Positions 36,882 through 46,624 are shown, counted from the first letter of the stretch. The stretch is DNA of 64,000 nucleotides from QHXQ01 sp963788965 (GCA_963788965.1 CAWBIK010000006.1:558001-622000), one strand, 5' to 3'. Numbers and translations: made by a program. Notes: generated from the letters alone by a model not told the origin.

Positions 36882-39134
36882 CTCTCATCATCCTCCTTCG
36901 TCGTTGGGACATGTCGGTGACTTCGGCTATGCCGAGATGTGAACCGTCGCCTGACTCGGCGTCGTCAGACTGTGCCGCCCCGGCCGTGAGGCGTGGGAAC
37001 TCTTTAGCGACCAACTGACGTGCTTCCTCCTTTTGCATGAAGGCCGTCTCCAACTGCTTGTACAGGCGGATGTCTTTCGTCTGTGAGCTTTTGCTCTGCT
37101 CGGGAAGCTGAGCGGAGTAAGCACGCGTTCTTTCGACAGCCCTCCGGTTGACTTTGCCCACGACCGCGTCCAGATCGGCGGCGTCGTGAATCTCGGGAAC
37201 GCGGGCGGTCGCCTTCTTGTACTTTCTGTACCGCTCGTAATCCCTGACCTCTTTCCAGTCGCTGCCCCTATAGGGGGATTCGGGATACTTTAGGTGTAAG
37301 GGGATCGACGGAAGGCCGTTCTCCGGGCGGAGGTAGACGATGTCGGCGCACCGGGGCTCGTAGACGATGGGGGCGGGCTCCCTTTTGCCCCTGACCTTCA
37401 CCCGGTGAAACATCTTTAAGATCTCGGGATCGTCGCAGGTGTAGAGTTGGTCGTCACAGCCGTATAGGAGACCGTCACCCGTGATAGTCGCCGTGTCACG
37501 CGGCAGGAGGCTTACGCGTATTTCGTCGGGATCCTTCCAACGGGGCCTGCCCATCCTGTTCTCTATCCCCCAACGGTAGATTTCCGCCGGGTAAGGCTTA
37601 ACGCCGTCGCGCACCATATCGGCGCGCATCGGGTAGCGGGCGAGGTAGTGTTTGTTGTTATAGAAAAGCGTCGCGCTGATGAGGACTTCGGTCAGGTCGC
37701 GGATGTTATATGCAGATTTGAGGCGGTAGTCCGGGTCGCCGGGCCGGCGTTTCGCATCGACGGCACCGGGCAGCCCGTGGATGAGCCTGATGTTCATCTG
37801 GTTGAACGCCTGTTCCACGATCCCCTTCCAGTCCGGCCGGCGGGGCGGCGTGTTCGAGAGGTCGATTTCCAGTGAGCCGGGTATCTCGTCGGCCATGCTG
37901 CTCTCCAGCGGGCCGCGGTCTCCAGTTACCTCATCAGGCAGGTGACCCGAGAGCCAGTGCTCTTCATCTATGTCGATGCCGTACTGCGCGCAGAAGGCGA
38001 CCTTGTCGGAGGTGGCGTTCTCCAGAGCCAGCCTCACCCCGAGCCAGCCCTCCCCTTCGAGCCTGACGCAGATGCCCGCGATCATCCTGCTGAAGACGTC
38101 GATGATGATGTAGATGACGGGCCGCCCGATGATCCGGCTCGGGACGATTCTACTGCGGAGGTAGACGTCACCGATTGAAGCGTCAATCTGGTAGAGAGAG
38201 CCCGGGCCAAGGTTTGCCCCGTCGAATTACCCCTGCTCGGCCGGTACTCGATGTCGTAGAGATTCTGCCCGTGCTCGCGAACGAGCGCGCGCTCAAGGTT
38301 GGCTTCGCGGTGCTTCAGGTAGTGGTACTTGAACTGCTCGGGGGAGAAGACCTCGCCCCTGTTGTAGTCGGGGCGCCTGCCATCAATCTTGTCGCAAAAG
38401 AGGTCGAGCGTGTTGCGGTACGCCTTAATGATGCTTTTCCGCTTTCGGTGCTCGTAAAACAGCTCGCCGCCGCGGGTAATGATCCTGTGCCATCTCTCGT
38501 CCACATTGGCGCCCGTGACGACTTCCACGCCCGCCGCAGCGCTCTCCTCAATCGCGATGACGCTCTTGCGGCCGCGCTTGACCTTACCGCCCAACCGGGG
38601 CACCCCCCGCGCTCCGCTGTTGCGGAAGCGGGGGATTAGTGCGTTCTTCGTCTGCCCACCTTGAAACCACCTCCTCACGTAGACGTAGATCGTCTGCCTG
38701 CTGGCAGTCACCACCTTCCTCCGCACCTCGCTGTAGATCCCATCGCGCGTCGCGCTGATGACTCGCTGGGCAATGAGGGCGGAGCGTTCGCGGGGGTACA
38801 GCATCTTTACGGCATTCTCGCCTTCGAAAAGCGGGGCGATGATGCGGTAGGAAGTGTCACGCCGGTCCTTGATGGCCGTGTATTTCTCTAGTGAAAGCTC
38901 TTCCTCGCTGTAGGCAGGGGCGAACTCGTCGCAGTCAAGAAGGAGAGCCTTGGTGTCCTCGAGCGCCCGCTCGATCTCGTCGTACCTGCGCCAGACGGGC
39001 TCGGCAGCATCGTCAGCCACATCGATCACGGCGACGTTTGACCCCGAAGGATCAACGTACAGAATTCGCTCGTGTACCACGTCCTCAGGATCGGCGACCC
39101 ACCGGAGTATCTTGTTGACAACGATCTTCACCAC
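36871..39134 (-). CDS. tnsB: TnsB-like DDE transposase (frame broken near 38195)
   Basis: The upstream frame (39134 to about 38195) carries helix-turn-helix regions (ASRQTIYVYVRRWFQGG) and ends just before the catalytic domain. A one-base slip near 38195 restores LYQIDASIGDVYLRSRIV (first Asp), IYIIIDVFSRMIAGI, VTGDRGPL (second Asp) and RPDWKGIVEQAFNQMN (Glu) in the frame ending at 36871. Joined length is about 755 residues, close to TnsB (702). TnsB binds the end sites and joins 3' ends to target. The GTG start at 39134 overlaps the tnsA stop. The gene is GC-rich relative to the cargo. Confidence 0.88.
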
Positions 39135-39970
39135 GGCAGAACCTCGACCGGATTTATGGTGTGCGGGAAGTTAGTTAGGACGAGCCTCTCGTCCGGGCGG
39201 ACCATCCGACGCATGTCCACCTCCCACCGCCTGCCGGCCAGAAGGTGCCTAATGACGGCGAGGCTGATCCCGGCGCTCAGGCCGAGCCTCCGGTCGCAGG
39301 CGGTGGTGATGACGCGGAGCGGAAGTTCGGTCTCCAGCACCGCCCGCGTCAGCAGGTCAACGATCTGATCCACAGTCGCTTCGGGGAGAGGGAAGAGCGC
39401 CGACGGATTGCGGTACTTATGAAACCAGCGGACGTTGCGGACGAGCGGCATCGGCACCTGACGCTCCGTCATGATAAGGAGCACTTTTGATCTTGACTCC
39501 CAATAGAGCCGCTCGGCCTCCAACTTCTCAAGCACCCGCGGTTTGAGCAGATCGTCTTCGTACTTGATAGTTACGGGGACGTAGTCGCATCGCAGGCCGT
39601 GTCCGACCGTCAACAACATGTCGGTCGTCATAACCACAGGGTGTCTGGTCTTCGGGTCGGTGGGGTGGCGGACGCCAAGCCGCTCGGCTATGTGGAGCGT
39701 TTCTTCGAGCGGTAGCAAGGGAAATTGCTCCCGAATATCAACTACACGCTTCGCCCACTCGAAAATCAGGAAGACGTAGTATTCGAGGTCGCTGAGGAGG
39801 TGGTGAACCCTGCCGTGTCCCCACCCCTTAACCCGGTGACAGCGGCCACGGGAGGGCACGTCTTGAATCGTGTGCCAAGGCAGGTAGTACAAGCCCTCGC
39901 CAGCACCGCGCCCCTCTTTAATCCGCTGCTCGATTGACCTAGCCGTCGTCAGCCTTCTCCGTTTTGCCAT
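39128..39970 (-). CDS. tnsA: TnsA-like endonuclease
   Basis: Start set at the ATG at 39970 with AAGGAGG seven bases upstream; the longer frame to 40009 lacks a site. About 280 residues. The N-terminal nuclease shows SDLEYYVFLIFEWAKRVVDIREQFPL (catalytic Glu region), then VVMTTDMLL (Asp) and YVPVTIKYEDDL (Lys), matching the TnsA E-D-K triad. The C-terminal winged-helix part binds TnsC. TnsA cleaves the non-transferred strand, making cut-and-paste transposition possible. It is first in the operon and, as in Tn7, nearest to the right end among tns genes, although about 11 kb of cargo lies between. Confidence 0.88.
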   Translation of the reverse strand: MAKRRRLTTARSIEQRIKEGRGAGEGLYYLPWHTIQDVPSRGRCHRVKGWGHGRVHHLLSDLEYYVFLIFEWAKRVVDIREQFPLLPLEETLHIAERLGVRHPTDPKTRHPVVMTTDMLLTVGHGLRCDYVPVTIKYEDDLLKPRVLEKLEAERLYWESRSKVLLIMTERQVPMPLVRNVRWFHKYRNPSALFPLPEATVDQIVDLLTRAVLETELPLRVITTACDRRLGLSAGISLAVIRHLLAGRRWEVDMRRMVRPDERLVLTNFPHTINPVEVLPW

Positions 39971-40093
39971 TGCTATCCTCCTTCGGAAGGAGCCGCTTAA
40001 TGCAGCCACTTGTCCTCATGAATTACTGGAAGTTACCGTGAAGATCGGGAGCGGTTGCGGCGCGGATTGTAGGAGCGGGGAAGTGTAAGAGCC

Positions 40094-40258
40094 TCAAAAG
40101 GCCTCAAGTGAACTCCGCGCGCGGAGGACATCATTCGACGGAGAGGACCGGGTAGGGACCTGAATGTCTTTTAGGAGTGAGGCGAGCACGAAGACGTCAC
40201 TCAGCGAGTTGAAATATTTTTCGACCAAAGCTTTGGACCGCGGGCTGTCAGGTGACAA
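40094..40258 (-). CDS. Possible small protein upstream of tnsA, 54 residues
   Basis: In the 590-bp gap between tnsA and the ParA gene a minus-strand frame starts at a TTG (40258) preceded at a distance by GGAG, and reads SPDSPRSKALVEKYFNSLSD, VFVLASLLKDIQVP and so on to a TGA at 40094. Composition is protein-like and it is codirectional with tnsA, ending 124 bp before its start. No family is recognised. The remaining gap (40260-40560) is AT-rich and likely holds the divergent promoters of tnsA and the ParA gene. Confidence 0.3.
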   Translation of the reverse strand: MSPDSPRSKALVEKYFNSLSDVFVLASLLKDIQVPTRSSPSNDVLRARSSLEAF

Positions 40259-40562
40259 ATCGAGGAGGGAACTCCGACCAGCTGCCTAATCAGGAATGGG
40301 CGGCGACAACTGTCAGCGGCCCGGCTGTAGTTTTCTGCGTGAACTCACCACTGTTTTTTTGAATGCGGATGTTGCCTGTTTAAGTAGTTCTACTTGAATC
40401 TTAGGAAAGGCAGAGTTACAAATCATCGGTTAATGAACTGGAAACCCTTGATTCTAAAGATGATTGATGTAAGGATATTACCTTAGAATTTTTCGCTCCA
40501 ACTCATTGTGGGAAGAGCTTTTACACGCCTTGTCGAAAATTGTCAAGGCCAATTAACAAATT

Positions 40563-41618
40563 GTGAAGAAAAAGAATGAGGCAGATTTTGGCTTACGGTT
40601 GAGAGAAGCCTTCAAAGGTGCCTCTCAAACCGAGATCGCCCGACAACTGGGTCTTAGTAATTCCGCAGTCACTAATTATGTCGAGGGTAGAATTCCCCCG
40701 GCGGAGACATTAACCAAGATAGCCGAATTGACTGGCTACTCTATCCATTGGTTGATTACGGGTGAGGGGCCTAAAAGAAGCAGTAAGCAAGAGGCCAGTT
40801 GCCGGACGATAGTATTTGTTAACGAGAAGGGCGGATCGGCGAAAAGTACTTCTGCAGTCATGCTGGCCGTAGAATTTTCTAAACGCGGCTATCGAACACT
40901 CCTAGTCGACGCCCGACAGGGTTCTTGCGCCGTCGCTCTATATGGCCTCAGAGCCTCTAAATTTCATGCCACTCCTGCTGCGTACCAAAAGAAGCAGAGG
41001 AGACATATCCGGCAGCGAAGGATGTTCTTTCGTACGGAAGTCCCCAGGCTTCACCTGTGCTCCTCGAACAAGATAACGAATCTACTGTTAACTCAACACG
41101 GGGAAGAAAGTTTCAGCCTCGATACTGCCGACATCAAAAGAGAATACGACTTCGTCTTTGTGGACACCGACCCTGCCTACGTCCCTTTCGAGTCGCTGGA
41201 TCTTTTCACATTCAGTTTACTGAATGAGGCACAGGTGCTAATCCCGGTGCGTGCTCACATCATGTCACTGGGTGGCGTGAAGTCAACGCTAGAGGATTTA
41301 GGTGAGGTCGATCAGTCTACAGGTGATATTAGCCTGTTGGGAGCTTTTTTGACGGTGCTCTACTCGGATGGAAAATCATCATCGATCATGATTGATGAGT
41401 TGAACAGGATACTGCCCGGGAAGGTTCTTGAGACAGTAATTCGTGAGGATCCTAACGTGGCTGAACTCGGTAGCTACAGCCAATCTCACCTTGTTAAGTT
41501 GAAGTCGCGCGGCTTTGCCGATTACTCACGCCTGGCAGATGAGGTATTACATCTGTTGGGGAATGAAGGAAAGATTGAAGAGATGCCTAATGCCGTAACC
41601 GCCCAACCTATGAAGTGA
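40563..41618 (+). CDS. XRE helix-turn-helix fused to ParA/Soj-like ATPase
   Basis: A 351-residue protein. An N-terminal XRE helix-turn-helix (TEIARQLGLSNSAVTNYVEG, about residues 22-41) is followed by a ParA-type deviant Walker A (VNEKGGSAKSTSAV, about 85-98) and DFVFVDTDPAYVPF (Walker B region). The start is GTG at 40563. Transcribed divergently from tnsA across about 590 bp. It could repress tns expression or take part in element maintenance; Tn7-like elements often carry such regulators next to tnsA. Function is inferred from the domains. Confidence 0.75.
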   Translation: MKKKNEADFGLRLREAFKGASQTEIARQLGLSNSAVTNYVEGRIPPAETLTKIAELTGYSIHWLITGEGPKRSSKQEASCRTIVFVNEKGGSAKSTSAVMLAVEFSKRGYRTLLVDARQGSCAVALYGLRASKFHATPAAYQKKQRRHIRQRRMFFRTEVPRLHLCSSNKITNLLLTQHGEESFSLDTADIKREYDFVFVDTDPAYVPFESLDLFTFSLLNEAQVLIPVRAHIMSLGGVKSTLEDLGEVDQSTGDISLLGAFLTVLYSDGKSSSIMIDELNRILPGKVLETVIREDPNVAELGSYSQSHLVKLKSRGFADYSRLADEVLHLLGNEGKIEEMPNAVTAQPMK

Positions 41619-41664
41619 AAGTATGGTGAAGTTGAACTTGACCCATCAAAGCGCCCTTCCGTCC

Positions 41665-42021
41665 CTAAAATTGCACTCCCTCTTGCTTCATTAGCCACCG
41701 CTGTAGAACTACTCCCCATTCCAGCAATAAGAGCTTGGCCTGCTCTAACGGTATTCTAACTTTCGGTATGTCAGTCGCACCCTCTTCGATATATGGCTCG
41801 ATGGTGATGTGGTCTTTATACAGCTCGACGAAGACCTCCGGGTTTTCAAACGCTTGACTAGGGTAAATCCCCCGCTCCACGAGTGACATGTCGTGGAGAA
41901 TGTCGGCCACGAAATACCTTGAAGAGACGAGGAGTCGAGACAGCAGAGAATTTTGCAGCGAGTCCTCGGTGTCGAAAATTGCTGTCAGCTGATCGCCAGT
42001 TTTTTCAACGCGGAACTTCAT
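41665..42021 (-). CDS. Hypothetical protein, 118 residues
   Basis: A compact acidic alpha/beta protein (MKFRVEKTGDQLTAIFDTED at the start). It is reminiscent of small immunity or sensor proteins but I recognise no family. It begins 8 bp after the stop of the M48-like protease gene on the same strand, so the two are probably one operon. The protease could act on it or be inhibited by it; this is speculation from context. Confidence 0.55.
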   Translation of the reverse strand: MKFRVEKTGDQLTAIFDTEDSLQNSLLSRLLVSSRYFVADILHDMSLVERGIYPSQAFENPEVFVELYKDHITIEPYIEEGATDIPKVRIPLEQAKLLLLEWGVVLQRWLMKQEGVQF

Positions 42022-42028
42022 CTGAAAG

Positions 42029-43162
42029 CTAGTCGGGTGTTTTGATGAAGGGCTTAAAATAGGTTGAAGGATGAGAAGAATTTGCCGATATTACCTGCTT
42101 TGGACCTGTTAAGTTCCATGTGGTGCTCGAGACAATGTAGACACGTCTGTTACGTATGTACAGCCGCATCCGTACGTGCGCGGGCTCTCCATAGGAGCGG
42201 CTAAACGCCAGCTTAGGCCTATCAGCTGTTTGCTGCGTAATCTTCCTACCTCTTCTACCATTTCGGAAATGTATGTTCTTCCTCGGAGAGTTACAGCTAT
42301 TGGAAAAAGAAACTGTCGCGGCTCCTCCAAGTCGCGGCAGTGTCGGCTTGAACCACCCCTTTAAACCATACCTTTGAACTGCTGAATTACCTCGCTTGAT
42401 CCTGGCTAGGAACCCCTCTACACAACGCCGCCTTTGTTTTGAAGTGGGGTGTTTGTTTTCCCGCAAGACAGAATGATCAGTATTGCGGTAGTAAGCCTCA
42501 ATATGAGCGATGCCTGACGCAATTGAGAGCGGATCATCTTTCAGTAGCAGGCAGGCGAGCACCGCTACTAAATCACTCTTAAACTCCACTAAATGATAGG
42601 TGCGGAGGCAGTCCTTGCGATCGGCTTCACGTAACTCATCGATGAAACATTCGTGCGCCAGTTCGTGGGCGGCGAAGCTGCGAAGCTCCTTATCGGTGAT
42701 CAGGTTGAGCAAGCCCGTGGAAATAATATAAATGGACTGACGGAAGGCCCCGGAGAAAGGGGAATCTTGTTCAATAACGGCCACGTCCCAATCCCTCTCG
42801 AAAAGATCAAAGATAGGCTTAAGCTTCCTCAAAACTGTCTGTGACCGCTCGCTCTGAGGGCCATATATTAGTGTGTTTCTGAGTTCAGGCTTGGCTTGTA
42901 GCTCCTGCCAATACTTTGGCTTGTCACTTTCGGGAACGGCCTCGCCCCGCAGTCGTAATTGGCGCTCGAATAATTCTTGGAAGTCTAACGATGACGGCGC
43001 GCCAATAACCGCCGTGATCGCCTGCTCGATGACAGGCTTCTTGGATGCGCCACCGGAGCACATCCAGACCCTTCCTTCCCCTCTTACTCCACCGGTGGAA
43101 GATGTAAGCGCGTTGCAGGCTAAGGCGACGGTGATCAGTATTCTGGAAGGCGAGAGTTTCAT
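42029..43162 (-). CDS. M48-like zinc metalloprotease, exported
   Basis: A 377-residue protein with an N-terminal hydrophobic segment (ILITVALACNALTSS) followed by a Gly/Ser stretch, suggesting export. The zincin motif HExxH appears as FAAHELAHECF (about residue 168), with a downstream Glu candidate in LVEFKSDLVAVLACLLL (about 192), as in M48/Ste24-type peptidases. The C-terminal 110 residues are basic and unassigned. It forms an operon with the 118-residue gene and is divergent from an XRE regulator. Confidence 0.7.
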   Translation of the reverse strand: MKLSPSRILITVALACNALTSSTGGVRGEGRVWMCSGGASKKPVIEQAITAVIGAPSSLDFQELFERQLRLRGEAVPESDKPKYWQELQAKPELRNTLIYGPQSERSQTVLRKLKPIFDLFERDWDVAVIEQDSPFSGAFRQSIYIISTGLLNLITDKELRSFAAHELAHECFIDELREADRKDCLRTYHLVEFKSDLVAVLACLLLKDDPLSIASGIAHIEAYYRNTDHSVLRENKHPTSKQRRRCVEGFLARIKRGNSAVQRYGLKGWFKPTLPRLGGAATVSFSNSCNSPRKNIHFRNGRRGRKITQQTADRPKLAFSRSYGEPAHVRMRLYIRNRRVYIVSSTTWNLTGPKQVISANSSHPSTYFKPFIKTPD

Positions 43163-43333
43163 CGCTTCGGGCGAAATGGTGGTGACGGACGGAAGGCGTT
43201 CTGTTATAAGAGAGGACCGTCCATCTTTGAAATTCGATCTATGCCGGACTTAGCGGCACAACTCTTTGGCGGATGAAGCGTGCTGCCCGGAAACTTCTTA
43301 TCTTCCGGGCGACACAGATCGGCACAAGGCGCA

Positions 43334-43381
43334 CCTCTCCATTTGGGAGCCCAGCGGGCAGCATACTCCCAAATGGAGAGG
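43334..43381. promoter_or_regulatory. Perfect 16-bp inverted repeat before an XRE gene
   Basis: CCTCTCCATTTGGGAG (43334-43349) and its exact complement (43366-43381) flank a 16-nt spacer. No T run follows on either side, so an operator for a dimeric regulator is more likely than a terminator. It lies 52 bp before the XRE gene start and 171 bp before the protease gene start, in the divergent intergenic region. Confidence 0.7.
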
Positions 43382-43433
43382 TAGGCAACACTTGGAGGAC
43401 ACACAGTTGCGCCCCATCAGGAGGATTTATCTG

Positions 43434-43703
43434 ATGGGGACGCGAAAACGCCCGGTGCCGACCAGGCTGCCCGAAAAGCTGCTAAGAATTCGTAGGCTCT
43501 TAGACCTCAGTCAAGAGCAGTTAGCGGAGAGGCTGAACCACCTGCCATCGCCGCCCCGTCCGGGGCATATCAGCCGTTTTGAGGCGGGGACGCGTGAGCC
43601 TAATCTGATTTACCTGCTGGAATTTTCGAGGCTCTCCGGCGTGTCACTTGAATGCCTTCTTGATGATCGACAAGACATGCCGGAAAGGCTGAAGAAAAAG
43701 TAA
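43434..43703 (+). CDS. XRE-family regulator, 89 residues
   Basis: Start at the ATG at 43434, nine bases after AGGAGG. The protein is a single helix-turn-helix: LLRIRRLLDLSQEQLAERLN then GHISRFEAGTREPNLIYLLEF. It probably autoregulates and controls the divergent protease operon through the inverted repeat just upstream. The size is normal for this family. Confidence 0.8.
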   Translation: MGTRKRPVPTRLPEKLLRIRRLLDLSQEQLAERLNHLPSPPRPGHISRFEAGTREPNLIYLLEFSRLSGVSLECLLDDRQDMPERLKKK

Positions 43704-43763
43704 CTCTTTGGTCCTGCCCTGAGGGCGATTCTGAAATATGCCAGTTGACTTATTTGCCACAAA

Positions 43764-43990
43764 TTATCGCGCTGATTTTATCCGCTGTTTAATAGATGCG
43801 CTGAACTTATCACGCATGATCGCGATCCGCTGCACGTAGGCGTTAGTCGTCGCGACATCGGCATGGTCGAGCGCCTCTTGTGTTTCCGCCATACTGCCAG
43901 AATCTTCACCGAAAATCCGAGCGAATGTGTGCCTCGTCTGGTGTAGATGAAAGCCCTTCAGTCTCGCCTTTATTGAAGCAACTGCAGATC
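43764..43990 (-). pseudogene. Tyrosine recombinase C-terminal remnant
   Basis: A minus-strand frame reads LKGFHLHQTRHTFARIF (HxxR box) and ALDHADVATTNAYVQRI with the nucleophilic Tyr, then a normal C-terminal tail to TAA at 43764. Upstream of about 43990 no integrase core is found, so only the last 75 residues survive. It is a relic of an integrated element between the XRE gene and the GTPase system. Confidence 0.75.
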
Positions 43991-44205
43991 AAATATCAAG
44001 TGCGTGGTAAGTCCGGTAGATTTTCTACCGATTGATATGCGGCCTAGATAGAATACCAAAGGCACAATAACGCGAGAGGCGGATATGATTGAATGACATC
44101 TTTGACAATTGATACCTTCTCTGTAAACATCTTACGGGTGGATTAGTGTTGCATCCATAGGTTGTCAGACGCACATTAAGGTGCAAATCCCGAGGTGTAA
44201 GTTGG

Positions 44206-45306
44206 ATGAAGATACTAACTGACGGTCAAATTAATCTGCTTCACATTTCTGACATTCACTTTCGTGGGGGCAGGAGCGGTGACGTTTATGACTTGGATGA
44301 GGATCTGCGTAACGAACTTGAGCGCGACGCTGTTCGCTTACTGCGCGAGAGAATAGGCGAAGTACACGGCATCTTAGTTACCGGTGACATTGCTTTCGCG
44401 GGGAAAAAAGAAGAGTACGACACTGCGCGCGAGTGGCTAGAAAGATTGTGCGATATGCTCGGGTGCCCGCGCGAGAATGTCTGGACCATACCCGGCAACC
44501 ACGACGTTGATCGCACCGTGATTGATCACAGCGAAACCCTGCAAACAATCCACGAGAAGCTCAGGGGAACTGACGATATTGACGGGCAGATACGCGCTTA
44601 CATGAGGGACGGCATTGCACAGCGCATACTGTTTGAGCCAATAGCTCAATACAACCTTTTCGCCGCGCGTTTTCAGTGTAGCTTTGACGCCGAGCACCCG
44701 TACTGGCAGCAGGATTTACTTCTTAACGACGGGTCGGTGCTGCGGATCCGCGGCCTCAACTCGACACTAATATCGTGGTGGAACGACGACGTAGGTAATA
44801 ATAAACTGATTCTTGGCTCCGTGCAGGCAAGGCCGAGGACTGAGGACGGTGTGACGTACTTGACACTTTGCCATCACCCCCCGCAGTGGCTGAAAGATGA
44901 AGATCAGGTGAGCCAGAGCCTCGAAACGCGCGTCCAGGTTCAACTATTCGGACATAAACACAAGCAAAAGGTTGACTTCATCAACAACACGGTACGCATC
45001 ACGGCTGGCGCGATTCACCCGAATAGGAGGGAGCCGGAGTGGCTGCCGAGATACAATTTCTTATCACTTAGTGTGAGCGGCGCGGGCGACGAACGTCAAC
45101 TCGACGTAACGGTTTACCCCCGTGTTTGGAGCGAGGATGAGGGAGTGTTCAAAGGCGATTTCGACGCGCGCGGGTCTGATGTCAGGTCTCACCCACTTAA
45201 ACTCGACTCGTGGTATCCTCCGCGGCAGGAAATGCAGCAATTTGAGGGGATAAGTGCCTCTCCAGCACCTTCACCACACGCCGATAGTGAGGCCCCCTCG
45301 CGGTGA
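44206..45306 (+). CDS. Calcineurin-like metallophosphoesterase
   Basis: A 366-residue protein with all five metallophosphoesterase blocks: LLHISDIHFRG (about residue 12), ILVTGDIAFAG (about 57), TIPGNHDVD (about 97), LCHHPP (about 222) and LFGHKHKQ (about 245). The C-terminal 60 residues are a low-complexity tail. It is the first gene of a six-gene operon; its stop overlaps the next start (GTGA). In GTPase-centred conflict systems a metallophosphoesterase may hydrolyse a nucleotide signal or nucleic acid as effector. Substrate unknown. Confidence 0.85.
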   Translation: MKILTDGQINLLHISDIHFRGGRSGDVYDLDEDLRNELERDAVRLLRERIGEVHGILVTGDIAFAGKKEEYDTAREWLERLCDMLGCPRENVWTIPGNHDVDRTVIDHSETLQTIHEKLRGTDDIDGQIRAYMRDGIAQRILFEPIAQYNLFAARFQCSFDAEHPYWQQDLLLNDGSVLRIRGLNSTLISWWNDDVGNNKLILGSVQARPRTEDGVTYLTLCHHPPQWLKDEDQVSQSLETRVQVQLFGHKHKQKVDFINNTVRITAGAIHPNRREPEWLPRYNFLSLSVSGAGDERQLDVTVYPRVWSEDEGVFKGDFDARGSDVRSHPLKLDSWYPPRQEMQQFEGISASPAPSPHADSEAPSR

Positions 45307-45584
45307 GTAGCGGGGAGGTAAGGGAAAGTCGTCTGATGAACAAAGCTCGGAGGCTGTCGTACCGGTTTTATAGCCTCCCATACGACGCGAGAATCGAGGT
45401 CGCTCAGGCCCTTCATCTCATTCGTGATGAAGATGAGGGGCTGCAAGGTAGCGATCTGCTCAACCGCCTCCTCCGCCGCGCCAAGGATGAAAACATGTTG
45501 AGCAAGCTTTGGGATGAAGTGCAAACAGCTCACGGGGACGGTTTGTACGCTGACAACCCATACCGCGAAACTCAGGCTGACTGA
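45303..45584 (+). CDS. Small all-helical effector-associated (death-like) domain protein
   Basis: 93 residues (82 if the ATG at 45336 is used). The helical block RLSYRFYSLPYDARIEVAQAL then LLNRLLRRAKDENMLSKLWDEV matches the short adaptor domains found beside GTPase and GAP1 genes. These resemble death-superfamily modules and probably bring effector and regulator together by homotypic binding. GTG at 45303 overlaps the phosphoesterase stop. Confidence 0.65.
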   Translation: MSSGEVRESRLMNKARRLSYRFYSLPYDARIEVAQALHLIRDEDEGLQGSDLLNRLLRRAKDENMLSKLWDEVQTAHGDGLYADNPYRETQAD

Positions 45585-45598
45585 GGGGAGGAACTGGT

Positions 45599-46624
45599 AT
45601 GCACAAGTATTTTGCTGAATGGTACAGGGCCGCCGGGGTAGACCCTAAGGCAGGCGATTTAGAAAAACGCTGGAAAGCGATTGAGGGTTTCGCGGAGAAT
45701 CTTAATCTTCAAAATGGGCTGGAACTCGTGCGCCTTTTCTACGCCAGACCGCCGCAGTCCGCAAGTTTCGTGGACGAGTACAGCACGGTGTTTCAGGCGG
45801 CTGACCCAACATTTCCGATGCGCGGTAACGCGCTAGAGCTTCAAGTTTTGGCAGGTGCGACAATTGCGCACGTTGTTCAAACGACGCGGAGTGTCATAGC
45901 TGACGCCTTGGCACTCGGAATGCTCTGCGGCTACTGCCAAGGTTTACGGCAAAAGGTCGTGAACGGTGAAATAATCGAGTATGCCCGCAATTATCTGGCG
46001 AATGAATCCGTGAAGGTGCGTGAGATTGATGGGGATTTGGAAGTTAAAACGCCGGACGTGAGCTTGAAGAAATCGTTGGATGCTCTCACAACTGCATCGA
46101 CTGGTGGGGATCTAAAAGTGCTTCAGGGGCCTATTAAGGCTCCGTTCGAGACACTCGCCAGCGCGATCACGGAGCTATCCTCCTCCATCAATGACATGGT
46201 AGGGAAGGTGGCCCAAGAGATCGACGCGCACCGCGAAAATTCAGACATTTTGTGGTGGGTCTTCGGAGAGCACAGTCGCGATCTTAATAAGAGAATGTCC
46301 GAGTTGTCTCTACCTTTCGCGGCTCTGGTCGCGGGTAAGGAACTCTCTGATTTGGTCAGAGTCATTCCAGGACCTCTAGCCGCGCCCGCCTTCTTAGACA
46401 AGATGTTGCGCCTCGCCGAGGCAGAACTATCCAAGTCCACGTCTATCAAGGATGCTGTGAACGCCGCGCCACGGGAGTGGAGGCAGCAGTTGATTGAAGG
46501 GCGGAGCACCCGTGGGATACAAGGTTTATGCACTATCCATCTAGCGATACAGAAATCCTTGGAGTTTGACAAGGCGACTGAATGGCTTGCGCCGTTTGAG
46601 AAAGGCCGCCGAAATCAAAAGTAA
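45599..46624 (+). CDS. GASH-type (GTPase-associated system all-helical) protein
   Basis: A 341-residue helical protein beginning MHKYFAEWYRAAGVDP, then ALELQVLAGATIAHVV and a C-terminal LWWVFGEHSRDLNKR block. This order is that of the GASH family encoded with double-GTPases and GAP1. A strong ribosome site (GGGGAGG) precedes the ATG at 45599. It is expected to be a structural or regulatory partner of the GTPases. No catalytic motif is seen. Confidence 0.75.
   Translation: MHKYFAEWYRAAGVDPKAGDLEKRWKAIEGFAENLNLQNGLELVRLFYARPPQSASFVDEYSTVFQAADPTFPMRGNALELQVLAGATIAHVVQTTRSVIADALALGMLCGYCQGLRQKVVNGEIIEYARNYLANESVKVREIDGDLEVKTPDVSLKKSLDALTTASTGGDLKVLQGPIKAPFETLASAITELSSSINDMVGKVAQEIDAHRENSDILWWVFGEHSRDLNKRMSELSLPFAALVAGKELSDLVRVIPGPLAAPAFLDKMLRLAEAELSKSTSIKDAVNAAPREWRQQLIEGRSTRGIQGLCTIHLAIQKSLEFDKATEWLAPFEKGRRNQK

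Noticed and set aside
30556..40009. CRISPR-associated transposon
   Set aside because: There is a tnsABC-tniQ core but no cas gene, no repeat array and two long TnsD-type proteins, so protein-guided targeting is more likely.
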